A stretch of DNA of 64,000 nucleotides from Chiridota heheva (lineage: Eukaryota > Echinodermata > Holothuroidea > Apodida > Chiridotidae): positions 80,001 through 144,000 of the forward strand of contig JAIGNY010000659.1 in assembly GCA_020152595.1 (NCBI GenBank), read 5' to 3'. Shown here piece after piece: positions 12,584-24,354 of the stretch. The notes under the pieces were generated by a model. The model was not told the origin of the DNA and made no database searches. It saw nothing but the letters and a program-made list of their open reading frames with translations. Position numbers and translations under genes: made by a program. Numbering within the stretch: the first letter of the stretch is position 1; every line of letters starts with the position of its first letter.

Positions 12584-13650
12584 ATATATCAGAAGGTGCC
12601 TTCAAATTCTGTTCCTCAAAATTCAAACATCTCCCGCCACCCTGCAATTGACTTATTGAGCTTCAAGGATTATTCCCGTAAATTTGAAGTTCCATTCATA
12701 TGATAGACCAATAGAGGACTATTAAAGAAATTCTAGTTGGTGTAAAATCCATGCATATCTTATTCCGTTTTGGACGTTATTACATTGTAAAGATTACATT
12801 TTTGTGACCTCGTAGTGTACAATTATGTCATAAAATCACATCCAATACAATTAGTTATGTATTTCAATAAAATAAAACAATGTTTTTCTTTTAAATCGAA
12901 TGTAATTATAAGGTGGCTTACATGGCATGGATCGTTATGACATCACACTGTCGGACTCGTCATTATTGACGGAAATTGAGCAAAAATGACATTTCGAAAT
13001 TCCTCCTGATTATACAAATACTCAAATGTTGATTTGCGTTATATTGAGCATTTCTGTATTTAGGCCTATGTTTATTATGACAATCTAAAGAGTCTATTAC
13101 TCAGTATTAAATGTCAATTGGAAACTATTTGGGGTTCGTCATAGGGCCAAGGTGGAGGAGGGGGCAGGAGGCTATTTTCCCCAAAAATTTGGTAATTTTT
13201 TTGTAATAAAGAATCCAAACATGCGTGATATATATTTTTTTGCGCTCCCAGTTATCATGTCATGTTTTGCCCCTGCAATTGAAATCTCTTACATAAGTAT
13301 ATAGGCCCAATTGTAATACAATTTGAAGTATATGTTCATTACATGTTTGCACGGAGCGTTGACATGGCAAATACGTAATTTTGTACATCTCTAGTTGCAT
13401 TGGGCATTGCACTATATCACTGTTTTGTGCTGCTTATGCACATGTTTACAAACTTTTGAGCACAAAGAACAAGCTGACAAGTATCAATATTTTTTTGTTT
13501 TTTATAAACAGCGAATCTTGGATAGACAGCAACAAATCAACATTTTTAGTTACCCAAAATGAAAGTTAACTTTAGATTCAGGAGCAAACAATAGGCCGGA
13601 AATAGCCTTGGTCAGTCATACAATAAAAACAAGAATTTGAAATCACTGTG

Positions 13651-13676
13651 AGAGAGAGAGAGAGAGAGAGAGAGAG
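13651..13676. repeat. (GA)n microsatellite
   Basis: Thirteen AG dinucleotides directly abut the 3' end of a SINE copy on its right. Confidence 0.95.
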
Positions 13677-13910
13677 TTGAACACACAATTACAATGACGG
13701 GGTCGTTGCCTGCGTATTCGGTTATGATAGTACAAATGCTATCACGAAACGCTTAATACGACCCGGACGAGAACACAGGTACGACGTACGGACAGACATA
13801 ACATCGACAACCAAGTCAATGTCCACGGCCTTTGATAACCAGTTGTGGTGCACTGGCGTGTCTACCCACCCCAGGATTGAACCCGGGGCCTCGTGGTCTG
13901 TAGACAGTGT
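13677..13910 (-). mobile_element. tRNA-derived SINE, family S1, minus strand
   Basis: The body matches the copies at 27.39-27.66 and 40.24-40.50 kb, with shared words such as GCTATCACGAAACGCTTAAT, GACCCGGACGAGAACACAGG and ACATCGACAACCAAGTCAAT. On the minus strand it ends near a B-box-like GGTTCAATCC. The A-box part of the head is lost, so the copy is truncated at its 5' end. Confidence 0.75.
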
Positions 13911-14164
13911 TGGAGATTCGCATTATATGTCACCGTCGCGGTATTTTGGCAGTTATTGATTCAAAGCTGGTTTCTTTATTTTTCATTCAAAAAGTGTAAA
14001 CAGGCAAATGCGAAACTAAAATACCTTAAAATCCAGACATTCCTCTCTTAGAATTCTTGTTTTATTCTATAGGAAAATGGGCCTAAGCTTGTTAAAACAG
14101 GATAGTTCTTTTCAAATTTTCAATATGTATTTGGAAAGATACAAATTTTGCAGTTTCAAAGTTT

Positions 14165-14365
14165 GTGTACGTTTACTACAGCGGCGTAAGTGGGGGCCGG
14201 TGCAAAAGTAAATTTTGCCCCAGTAAATTTTTCCCCAGACCCTTACTTTCTTGGAAATTTGGGCCCCCCAGACAAATAAGCCGTAGCCATCCAGTAAATT
14301 TGGTCTCCCATCATAGTAATAACGGTCCGCTAGGAAAATTGGGCCCCGGCCCTTCATTCCTATGA
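14165..14365. repeat. Dispersed repeat with CAGCGGCGTA-like terminus
   Basis: It begins ACAGCGGCGTAAGTGGGGGC and has internal repeats of CCAGTAAATTT and TTGGGCCCC. CAGTGGCGTA-type ends recur across the window (for example 14972, 20805 and 46280). I see no coding sequence. Confidence 0.35.
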
Positions 14366-14887
14366 AACGCTTAAGGCCCTAGGCCTAACGTAGGAATAGG
14401 CCCTAAGTCTATTTCTCCCATGAGCATTAATGATCATGACCAAAGGATTAACACTAACGTTAGATTATAAATGATCATTACAATTTACAGTTCATGCACT
14501 GCCGTTTTGCGTAAAACACGCTTTTTTCTTTAGTGTATCCCGATGGGTACTGCCCAGATCGAAGAAAATATTATATTTCTTTTTCACCGAAGTGCTTACT
14601 GGAAGCCATTTTCTGTTCGTGGGCAAATTCTACGAGTACAACGGCGCTGTATTCCGTATATGAATATTACTAATTTCGGTTTCAGCTTATCACTTCAGTA
14701 CACAAAATTAATTGAAGGAACCGTACAGACACACCAGCTCATTGCCTAGTAAAATCAGTCATGGAGGGGACCAAATTTACTGCACATTCCTTAGGAAATA
14801 AGGATATCTTAATATCTAACCATATATATTCATTTTTTTACTGTTTATTTCTGTAATATGTATAGCATTTTGTAGAGGGGGCCTACT

Positions 14888-14972
14888 GGTATATCCCACT
14901 ACTTATATTTTACATACAGAATTTCGCCAGGGGTGATAGTCCCCCAGTGATTCCCCACTGAATACGCCACTG
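14888..14972 (-). repeat. Short dispersed repeat, paired with 46280-46365
   Basis: The complement reads CAGTGGCGTATTCAGTGGGG followed by GCGAAATTCTGTATGTAAAA. The plus strand at 46280-46365 has the same words. The start matches a common transposon-terminus pattern. Confidence 0.5.
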
Positions 14973-15948
14973 AGCAAGGGTATAGGGATCCAGGAGACAG
15001 TACAAGCAAACAAGTTATTCTGCTTCCCTTCACCCCCTCCCCCTCCCCGACAATTGCTCTAAATTGGACGAATTGAAAATTCGATCATGCCGAGAAGTAG
15101 CTCTGAATCCACACAAACCGACAAGTTCGGAAATCTTAAGTGATGAATGATAAGAAGACAATTTTAAATTCTCATGTTAAAATCTACTCAGTGAGAGGAA
15201 CATTATTTGGTTACCATTTCTGAGCGAAGCCAGATTTCGTTCGGATATCGAGTGTTATTTTTGCAGCGTTTATCATATCCTAAGCGTTTCTTCAACATTG
15301 TACTGTGTTGCCATATTTTCCTTAAATAGATCGATCCGTGGATGCAATAACAGTTTGTATTGGTGCGTAGTTTTAGCGAAGTTTGTATTCCAAATCTTAC
15401 CAAAAATGATTCTAATTTTTTTTTTTTTAAATCGGTTTTTGCTCGGCGCGATCCGAATGAATTTAGCATATATATTGACTCGGAATTTGCCACCGAACAT
15501 TTCCGATGGAAAGAAAACTCTGCTTTCAATGGTTCGAACCTTAAAATACAGTCTGGCACATGTGCTACTTAAACTTAATATCTTCTTTGGGATTTGTCCC
15601 ACAGTGTAGCCAAATTGGGGTATAGCACCTGTAGTTGTTAGCTCGTTTGGGCTATAACTTGCCTTTAAAGACTAAAGCTTTCAAACTAAAATAGCCTGAA
15701 TGGACTATACTATCCATATACCCAATTGGCACATGTTCTGGACTGAAATGTACAATTGAAATGACGCTAAACCCTGATTTACAGTATGGGCTACCCGTTT
15801 TAGTATCTTTCATCTAGCATTGTGAAAAGATAGCTTGAAAAATGATCTAAAGCTGATATAGTACAGTTGTTTTGTATTTTGTGATTGGATTTAAATCCCT
15901 TTTCACCCTTTAAGTACCTAATTTCAGTATCGCCCACCAACATGTTAA

Positions 15949-16030
15949 CCTACTGTGGTGTAGCGGTTATCATACTTGTCTACAGTCAATGAGGCCCTGG
16001 GTTCAAGCCTGGGTTGGGGTTGATACACAA
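15949..16030 (+). mobile_element. tRNA-like SINE head, family S1
   Basis: It contains the A-box-like TGGTGTAGCGGTTATCA and the B-box-like GGGTTCAAGCC at tRNA-like spacing, but the flanks do not pair as an acceptor stem, so it is not a functional tRNA gene. Only the head and a short tail are present, unlike the longer copy at 27391. Confidence 0.7.
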
Positions 16031-16261
16031 TATGTAATTGTTTGTATATAATGTTTAAAAAAAAAGTATGCTCTTACCTTAATTATACATTTTGAAATTT
16101 GTGAAATGCATTTGAAAACTTAATTAGGCCATTTGATAAATATATCAATACAACTTTGCCATTGACAAAAAATAGTATTTAAATTGCAAATAAGCCATTA
16201 TTTAACGTTCAATAGAGTATCTGCACACACAAATATGCTGCATTAATTTAAATTATACCAT

Positions 16262-18163
16262 TTAATGGATTAGTTTAGTGGTCAGACTTACACATGTCCA
16301 TCTAGAAACAAAACGGTAAAGAAAACGTTCAAAAATCTTATTTCGTTAAGGAAATATTCAAGTTTAAAGATCTTATTTGTGTAGAAATGACTGGTATAGT
16401 AAGTCTACATTGGAGAGTTGGCGTCTTCATCCTCACATTCTTAGCAATTGTTAATGTATTTCAAAGAAAATTGATTTAATTTTTTCACTATTTAAATTAT
16501 TTCCCTCGAACTTTCTACAGGTGGTAAATTATAAATATACCCTTTTTAGATTCCGTTTTACTACTTTTTTGACATATCCCATGGTTTTTAAGCCACAAAA
16601 TCGCAAGGCAAAATATAATACAATACACAAAGACTGAGGAATCTTAGGCTATGACATCACAACTACAATCTTGGACAAAACTCGTTGGGACATCCCCGTT
16701 CCATGTTGGTAATAGTTTTATGTAGGGAAGTCATGGTATTTGTCGAAAAAACAGTCATTCAATTGTTTCGAGAATTCAATTGCAAGACTGACAATACAAT
16801 AAAAGTCATTAACTTCTTTTGGACCGAACTATCTTAAGTAAATGGGAAATATGTGTTTTTTTCTTTATTTCGGCGAAATACAAGCCGCTTGTGTTTGCCA
16901 CCCATTTTTGTGGAATGTCTGAGTGCTTTATTCTTTACCACTGCATTGTTCTGCCCATTTTAGATTACAAGTGAAATAATGGCAGGGGGTTGTAAGGGGT
17001 TGGGGATGTGGGCAGGGGGTGAAGCGTGCGAAGGAGAGAAGTGGATTAGATGGAGACAGAAATATGGGCAGTTTGGTGAAGAGTATTTCAATTTTTTTAT
17101 CAGATTCCAGCAGGTAAACAAAAAGTAGTTTCGACAGCTCATATTGCTTTTTTAATATTATTATGGAAAATACCGTACAAGAATAGAGGGAAGCCAGGAC
17201 ATTGATAAAAAAGTGAATGTTCAGTAAAATTTGATGAAATAAAAGAAATACGACACGATTTTGTAAATAATAAAAACTGTTAGATTCCAAGTTTAAATTG
17301 GACGTGCGCCACACTCTCGTCTTAGCTAACCGATTTACCAAATTTGTGGTCGATAGTTTTGTCTTTTATTTGAAGAAAGTAAAGCGAATTTATCCGTTTC
17401 CCATGTTGAAGTTGTAGTGACTAGGAATTGACAAGGTATAATCGTATAAATTCCATACACAAATTGAAAATGAATTTCTTCTTAAGATAAAAATTGTTGT
17501 CAAACGATTTACCGCAGATTATAAAAAATCTCATTAAGCATTGATGATCTTTACTCTATTTTCATGGTAAATCGTTGGGTGGCGCTACTTCAGTAAAATA
17601 ATGTAGTTTTTATATTGAGTTGCAGTTGCCTAAGTTTCACATTGTCTCCCCATTATCGACGGACACGAACTTTCATAACAAAGTACAACACTATCCACAA
17701 ACATCAAAAAGCTCCTCAAATCTTCAGCAAAAATGCTTGTTTGCCACACATTTTTTCAGACAATCTTGGACAAAACTCGTTGGGACACCCCCATTCCATG
17801 TTGGTGAAATGGGTGAAAAATATTGATAATTGTTTTAAATGTCTCTGCATTTCCTAGTAAAATATTTTAACAACATTGAAAAAGGAAGGGGGGGGAGGGG
17901 AGGAGGGTGGGGAGTGGGGGGGGGTACTTGAAAAATAGCTGTACATTTAATTTCGTAATAACATGCGAACTTTCCGGTAAATGTATCCCAACGGTTTTGT
18001 CCAAGATTGTAGTCTGATTTCAGTCGTTTCTACACAAATGATACCAAACTTTAAAACCTAGATATCTCCTTAACAGAATAAGATTTTTGAATGCTTTCTG
18101 CTGAATTTTGTTTCTTTTGATGTCCTCTTTCATGTCAGACAAGCTTGCATAACCACTGAACAC
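16262..18163. mobile_element. Fold-back MITE (family M1) split by another element
   Basis: The left part (16262-16665) starts with TTAA and TGGATTAGTTTAGTGGTCAG and carries the M1 arm, including CATATCCCATGGTTTTTAAG and GACATCACAACTA. The right part resumes at 18010 with TAGTCTGATTTCAGTCG and ends near 18163 with TAACCACTGAACA. The two halves rejoin as the expected CACAACTAGTCTGAT of other M1 copies. The gap is the TA-flanked element at 16666-18009. Confidence 0.75.
16666..18009. mobile_element. TA-flanked TIR element nested in an M1 MITE
   Basis: It is about 1344 bases long and begins CAATCTTGGACAAAACTCGT; its right end is the inverted ACGGTTTTGTCCAAGATTG. TA occurs on both sides (16664-16665 and 18010-18011), while uninterrupted M1 copies show a single TA, so the insertion duplicated TA. 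That target site suggests Tc1/mariner-type mobilisation. I see no transposase; the 137-codon open frame at 17341-16928 on the minus strand has no DDE-like pattern. A third copy of the terminal sequence lies inside at about 17755-17810, in the left-end orientation, so the element may be composite. Confidence 0.72.
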
Positions 18164-18810
18164 ATACACATGCAGTTGCTACATACACCATATTCCAAAT
18201 AAAACATTCATAAACAGCCACTATTAAGATTAATCCAAAAAAGCAGTAACCATTACACATGCATGCACATAACTCTATGGCCATAATATACACTTAAGAA
18301 AAATGCAAAAATCATTAACATTTTAATTTTGTGGCATTTCTGAACATATTTCATATTTACGCAATATCTTATAAGTGCGAGTTAGTAGAAAACTTATTCC
18401 AACGTATAATGCTGTCACTATATAAACCTTAATTCGTCTGCCAACAACACAAAGGTTTATTCAAAAAGAGATTGATCTTTCGTACTTTTTATACATTTTA
18501 CATTTTTTATTACATATTACTATGTATACATATCTGTAGTATTACGCTTTGTTAACATTTTTAATAAACCACTTGGAACTTGATATCACTTTGTTTTGTT
18601 TTTCTTCATGGAATAGGAAATCTTGACATTGATACCAATTCGGCCATGTACTTTTCACTGCTAATAATGGAAAACTAATAGAAAGACATTTATCTGCAAC
18701 ACAAATATCTGCAAAATAATAGCACACTGTATTCTTAAATCATTAAACATAATCAAAGACCCCACACTCGCCATCACATATTCAAACGATATCCAAGCAC
18801 TAATACACAG

Positions 18811-19285
18811 TGGTGCAACTAGGCTGACTATAAAGTTCTGGGGCCCGTGTAAATATGATTTTGCTGAAAGAGCTTGTAATCACGGTATCTAATGATAAAC
18901 TGGATCCAAGTCATATGTGATACACAGATAGCTCATGGTCTGTGGATGTGCCGTATTGGTTTTAGTGGTGATACCATGCATAATAATGAGTAGGCGAGAC
19001 TTAACCTAAAATTCTTTAAATATGATACATGAGCAACCGTATGTCTGTTTTGTATCACACTTGCTATGATAATGTTGTTAATTTTTTGTGCATATGCTAG
19101 TGTTGTAAATAGGTATGTCTATTTTATTGATCTGCGTTATGCATGGTGGTCGTGGCTTATGAATAAATATCCTGGAACAAATATTTCATGATATGCTATG
19201 ACATGACAGTTAATACGAAACTTACAAATCAATCAGGATATGAATAAAGCATCGGAAGTGCAAAACCTCTTGGTTCCGGTTTTTA
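18811..19285. repeat. Dispersed repeat, one unit of the family tandem at 58.2-59.2 kb
   Basis: It opens with ACAGTGGTGCAACTAGGCTG. The body contains AAAGAGCTTGTAATCACGG, GATACACAGATAGCTCATGG and TGAGCAACCGTATGTCTG, and it ends with AACCTCTTGGTTCCGG. The same words in the same order occur several times at 58230-59185. No coding potential is seen. Confidence 0.65.
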
Positions 19286-20430
19286 TATAAACTCAATCGC
19301 TTTCCTATAAATAGCACTCTGAATTCTTGTCAGTCTGTAGGCCTACTTAATTTATGACATATGCAGTTTCTGGATCACGTGACCCTCACTCAACATAAAC
19401 GAGAGACTAACTCGGGTATTTTCGTAATTATTCACATTGACGGAAATTTAGAAAAGATGAGATTTCGAACTTCGTGCACCACTTATTTTGTATATCTGTA
19501 CAAATAATCAAATGTTTATTTTCCTTATATTTAGTATTTAGTATTTTGAAAATTCAAAGAGTTCGTAACCCAAAATCAAATGTTAATTTACATGGTAATT
19601 ACAAGGAGCTTCTCCTTGGTAATTAAACAAAACAAAAACATGCGCCTCATAGACCTTAACAGTTTAAGGGATCATGGATTGCAAGCAATACACTGCAACC
19701 ACAGTCACACAAGCCCTTCGTGCAACCTAGATTAGACTGGTAGAGCATGGAGCAGCTCTTTGCATGGAGGTTCCACTTTAGAGTTAAGGACGTTGTAAGC
19801 GGAAGTTTCTGGGGAAAAAAAAACCCTTATTTCAGGGAAGAAACCCCCGTATTGGGCTTATTTGTACCCTCTGTGAAATAAATAAAGCTTTTCGGCGCTT
19901 GTTCTTCTGATTTATTTAATTATAATTTATAATACCTCGGTCCAATCCCGGGTCCGAATTTAGTTTCCCCAATTATAATCATTTGAATTGACCACACTTG
20001 GCCGTAAATTGTAGCATTACATCGTATACACCGACGTAGGGCCTGCGCATGCAGTTAGTACGTGTATATAGCAGGTGACAGGTCGCTGCACTGCGAGCGT
20101 GTATGTACTGTCACGTACGCCGTGTCTTTTACTAACTTAATTGTCTATTCTTCTTCATTAAAAAAAAAAAAAAAAAAAAAAAATCCCACAATCGTGAAAA
20201 TAAATGGGACACGTATGAGACTTTTGAATGCGAGAGGGGTTGAGGTTCGTGGTAAATATACTTTTATCCGCCACCCCCCACGAAAAAAATGGTTCCTACG
20301 CCGTTGGTTAGAGTTACGGCTCTGCAGTCCGTGCATAGAAATATTCCACGGCCGTGCACTGATTGCCATTTGTTTCTTATTTTTTAAATAACCTGTATTA
20401 GATTCAGAGTGAATAAGGGCAGGGGATAAT
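19286..20430. other. Noncoding stretch with poly(A) tract
   Basis: No supported exon. A 24-base poly(A) lies at 20160-20183. A small palindrome around 19598-19628 reads TAATTACAAGGAGCTTCTCC and its mirror. Confidence 0.4.
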
Positions 20431-20438
20431 GTCTATAA

Positions 20439-20781
20439 TCCCCCGTCTCATTGGTCCCCTCAATGAAACCTATGGTAAAAACAAAACAAAATTCCGTCTC
20501 ATTGGTCCCCGTCTCATTGGTCCCCCGTCTAATTGGTCCCCGGCTCATTGGTACCCCGTCTTATTGTTTTTCCCCGTCTCATTGGTTCCCCGTCTCATTG
20601 GTCCCCTGTCTCATTTTTACATAACATTTCCCTGCTTTAATATATCATTGCGGGACCAATGAGACGGGGGACCAATGAGACGGAATTTTGGTTTTACCAT
20701 AGGTTTCAATAAGAGGGGGGGGGGGACCAATGAGACGGGTGACCAATGAGACGGGTGACAAATGAGACGGGGGACTAAAGA
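20439..20781. repeat. Inverted array of CCCGTCTCATTGGT motifs
   Basis: The left half (20439-20620) has about eight copies of CCCCGTCTCATTGGT in tandem. The right half (20653-20781) has about six copies of the complement, ACCAATGAGACGGGG. The phrase CAATGAAACCTATGGTAAAA on the left is mirrored by TTTTACCATAGGTTTCAATA on the right, so the halves are arms of one large inverted repeat around a spacer of about 35 bases. Open frames across it encode repetitive RLIGP-type peptides and are artefacts. Confidence 0.85.
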
Positions 20782-20999
20782 GCGGACCCCAAGGGCAGTG
20801 GCGTGAAGGGGGCGAGGGCAAGGGGTAAATTGCCCCTCAATAATTTTCATTACCGTTACTAGCCCCAATTATATTCAATTGTGTGTTCTCCCCCCCCCCC
20901 CCACCCCTTCCCCTTCCAATAACCTGACCCGCCTTATGAAATTAAACAGTCGCTATTATTTTGAGCTAAATATTTATACGCTGCCATATTAATGCTTAA

Positions 21000-22260
21000 A
21001 ATCGTACACTATTTATTCATTGATATGCTCTTGTGAGTATTCGGCCATTCAGCTATCCATGATATCTGCATAGCTGGTTGCAGTATGTGTTACCATAATT
21101 TGGGGTAATTATTATTACATTTATACATCAACATATCACACTCCATTTCTTCAATGCGTCTCTATAAATTATATAAATAAAACAGTGCTCCCTCAGCACA
21201 TAAAAGTTATGTCGTCTGCCTAAGCGATCATCATGCAGAAACAAAAGCTCATGCATGATTTCTTTAAGTCTTTACTGAGAAAGCGTAAGTATGCTACTTT
21301 TAATTTCTTCAACAGATATGATAATTTTAAGATAATATCTGATAATAATGTTTAAAATGGAAACAGCTGAAGTCCATAAGCAAGAATTCAATAATAGATC
21401 AATAATCATAGGGAATTACCACAAATTCACAATTGAGCTCATAAAGAGTCTTAACGTTAGGTGTCTTTGAGCAAAGGGCTTCTATATGTAGAAGCTCTTT
21501 GTAGAGACTCTTTGCTATGAGAGAAAATGTGCTTTCTTGTTAAAGTGAAAACTGATACTTCGTCTTCTGATAGGTAGCACAGCACCAATCATTACTCCTA
21601 CTGAAACCTATGTTGAAAAGATCACCTGAGGGTTTTCCGTTTCCTTTTATTAACCCTTGCTCATGAGGGTTGTTATTTTGGCTGCGAATACATATGTTAT
21701 TCAGTTCATTGTGCAGTACGTATTGTTCTTAAATCAACGACGTACTTATAGCAAAACATTGTTTTGAAGTATCATGACAACCAGTAGCCAGGGGTGTATT
21801 AGGCGATCAAGTTTTATCAATTCACAAGTTAAATCAAAATTCTGCAAAGGGGACTTCTTACCCATTCAGGATGAATTCCTGAAAGTGTGCTGTGAAGGGC
21901 AAGGGAATTTGCTCCAGTTGTACTGGTGTCCATGGAGGTATGGCACACCCAGTATCCCAAAAGTCTGTTAGAGGGGGGGAAAACTTTGATCCTTTGCCCT
22001 ATTCACAAATAAACATCTCACCCAAGAAATATCCACCTACTTCTCGTTATTTTTAATTCCATTTTTACTCTTCAACTGTCTTAATGTTCCATTCCAAGAG
22101 AAATATATTCTGCCCACCAGCAGATTCGATTAGAACTATCTTTTTCTAGCCAGAGTTATTCTTGTTTGTAGTCAACCGATTTAAAGAGGCTTAAGTGGTG
22201 TGGGAAAGGGTGTTCACACAATCGTCGAGGCCACAATTTAAAACAAACACATACCATTCA
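21000..22260. other. Noncoding stretch
   Basis: No supported exon. A short hairpin near 21475-21505 pairs AAGGGCTTCTA with TAGAAGCTCTT. Confidence 0.35.
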
Positions 22261-22264
22261 CGTA

Positions 22265-22736
22265 ATTAAAGGATAATTCTATAAAATTTCATTTGTATGT
22301 ATCTGATAGAAGAAAATTTTTAAGAAACAGATTGGTAAAAAAAATCCATCTGATATCTCATTCCTAGAAGAAGTTATTGAACTTTAGAAAAAATTCTTGC
22401 ATAATAATGACTTTTGTACCAAGTCTAAGTCATCATTATGATGTCATCACAGCACTTCCTGTACTAATCTTCATGTACTCTAACAAACTAACATCTGAAT
22501 TATGAAAAATTGGTGATTAATTTTCAAAGAAATACATGCAGATTAGTACAGGAAGTGCTGTGATGACATCATAATGATGACTTGGACCAATAATCTTTTT
22601 ACGCGGACAAAAATAATAATAATTTAATAAATTCTTATAGGAGTAAGATATTAACTTGGTTGTTTCACCAATTTGTTTCTTTTATTGTCCTCTATCAAAT
22701 ATATTTAAATGAAATTCCATGGGAATATTCCTTTAA
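22265..22736. mobile_element. TTAA-flanked fold-back MITE, whole copy
   Basis: TTAA flanks both ends (22265-22268 and 22733-22736). The ends pair AGGATAATTCTATAAAATTTC with the complement of GAAATTCCATGGGAATATTC, and pairing continues through TCTGATAGAAGAAAA and AGAAACAGATTGGT. The centre holds arms of about 50 bases, nearly perfect, containing GATGTCATCACAGCACTTCC and its complement, with a loop of about 60-70 bases. It is noncoding. The tip resembles the M1 family tip (TTAA then AGGATTAG), so the same transposase may have moved both. Confidence 0.8.
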
Positions 22737-23520
22737 ATGCCATCAATTTTATGACGAATATCATTTTAAAACAAAATACCCAATAAAACTTCATATTTTC
22801 ATACTTATAATTCTTATAATTTGAAAGAAAAAAATTATGACACTATTAGTTTGTACAAGAAAGCACCAATTTTATTAAACGCACTTTGTGCTACTTAATC
22901 ATTATTTCTAATACAAAAAATAAAAAGTATATTGTACAAAACTACTAAAAACATGCTTATATTACTGTTTATTTCGACCATGATTTGGGTACAAAATTCA
23001 TGCGAATCATTTCTCTAGTACTGCTTGTTCTTAAATGTCTATGGTGATCTCAAATATATCTCCTCTTATTTACTTCTTAATAGCAGCTTTAAATACTTAA
23101 TAGTTTTTAAATTTTGATGACAACTTTTTCAGGGATGTGGAGAGAAGCTGTAAATTCAGATATTCAGTTTTTATTAAAGTATTTCCGTTTCATGCTATTG
23201 GTGATCAAAGCTTGAAGATATTTTAAGATTATTTGCAATTCCGTCATGAAAAATATTTTCCCAATGAAAAAGTTGCCAGGGCATGGGAAGGCATTAATGT
23301 GTTAAAGCAGAGGAATAAAAAGAACACTGCATTTTACATGAGAGATCACAATTTGGCTCAAATTAAATAATAAGGCTTGAAAATCCAGAAGCAGCACGAA
23401 TGTTTTTGTTGTATTCACTTGTAGTTAAAGCTGCTTCTACATGACCATACACCTTTAAATAGTTTGACTTGATAAGAAGGATGTATTGAATAACTTCAAA
23501 AATTATGTAAACAATACAAA

Positions 23521-23758
23521 CAGCTTCAATTTTCAAAATGGATTTCTATTGTGAAAATGGACTCGAATAAAGCCTTTACATCACCATTAAACCCCTTTCT
23601 TGGTACTTAATAAACTCTGTACCAAAATAGCAAACAAACATTTTGTAAGCTATTGTGGAAAAGTTTTTTTAGGTACCAAAAAAGGTGTATACTGGTAATG
23701 TGAAGGCTTCATTCGAGTCCATTTTCACAATAGAAATCCATTTTGAAAACAGAAGCTG
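23521..23758. mobile_element. Fold-back element with arms of about 65 bases
   Basis: The left arm CAGCTTCAATTTTCAAAATG and onward is mirrored by the right arm ending CATTTTGAAAACAGAAGCTG. The arms include TTCTATTGTGAAAATGGACT and its complement. The loop has its own smaller pairs (TTGGTACTTAAT, AGGTACCAAAAAAGG). It is noncoding and its target duplication is unclear. Confidence 0.75.
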
Positions 23759-24039
23759 TCTACGGCTATAACAAGTTGGCCAGAAATATCAGCTGCTTGG
23801 GGTTTCTCAGAAAAACCTCTTCACAACATCTAAAATACTGTACATCTTTGGACGACTTGGAGGAGACCTGTTGAAAAGGAAAGAAACAAGACAGGGTGGA
23901 AAACATAGAACAAAACCGAGATTGCTGCAGCCTCAGTGGAAACATTGTGTGGAGGCCTTATGAGCCACTTGGCACGAAGCAGTTAGGTATGGTAAGGTAC
24001 ATTCTTTGGACATTACTAGTTAGTACTATGATAAATTAC

Positions 24040-24312
24040 TTAAAGAGAAGGTAACATCCCATGAATAAATTCAGGACTGAATGCCGCTGTGCTGGTAACA
24101 TCACTTTCGGTTTTCAATTTTCATAATTGATCTTGAAAAATCTGCAATTTTATCAATTACATATAGGCCCCTAACTTCGATCCAGCATTGTGTAATTGAT
24201 AACATCACAGATTTCTCGCGATCAATAAGGAAACTTGAAAACCAGAAGTGACGTTACCAGTTCCAGCGACGTTCGCTTCTGATTTTATTTATGGAAAGAT
24301 ACCTTCCCTTTA
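24040..24312. mobile_element. Fold-back MITE with AAAGRGAAGGTA ends
   Basis: The left end TAAAGAGAAGGTAACATCCC is mirrored by GATACCTTCCCTTTA. Inner pairs include CTGGTAACATCACTTTCGG with CAGAAGTGACGTTACCAG and CAATTGATCTTGAAAAATCTG-like words with their complement. A TTAA lies at the left edge only. It is noncoding. Confidence 0.7.
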
Positions 24313-24354
24313 CAGCTCTCAGTCAAAAGTGACTGCAATGTTTTGGCAATTTAT

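Noticed and set aside
16928-17341. 137-codon open frame as a transposase
   Set aside because: There is no DDE/DDD pattern or helix-turn-helix, and the composition is that of AT-rich noncoding DNA.
20429-20868. Open frames with RLIGPP repeats
   Set aside because: They are translations of the CCCGTCTCATTGGT array in both orientations.
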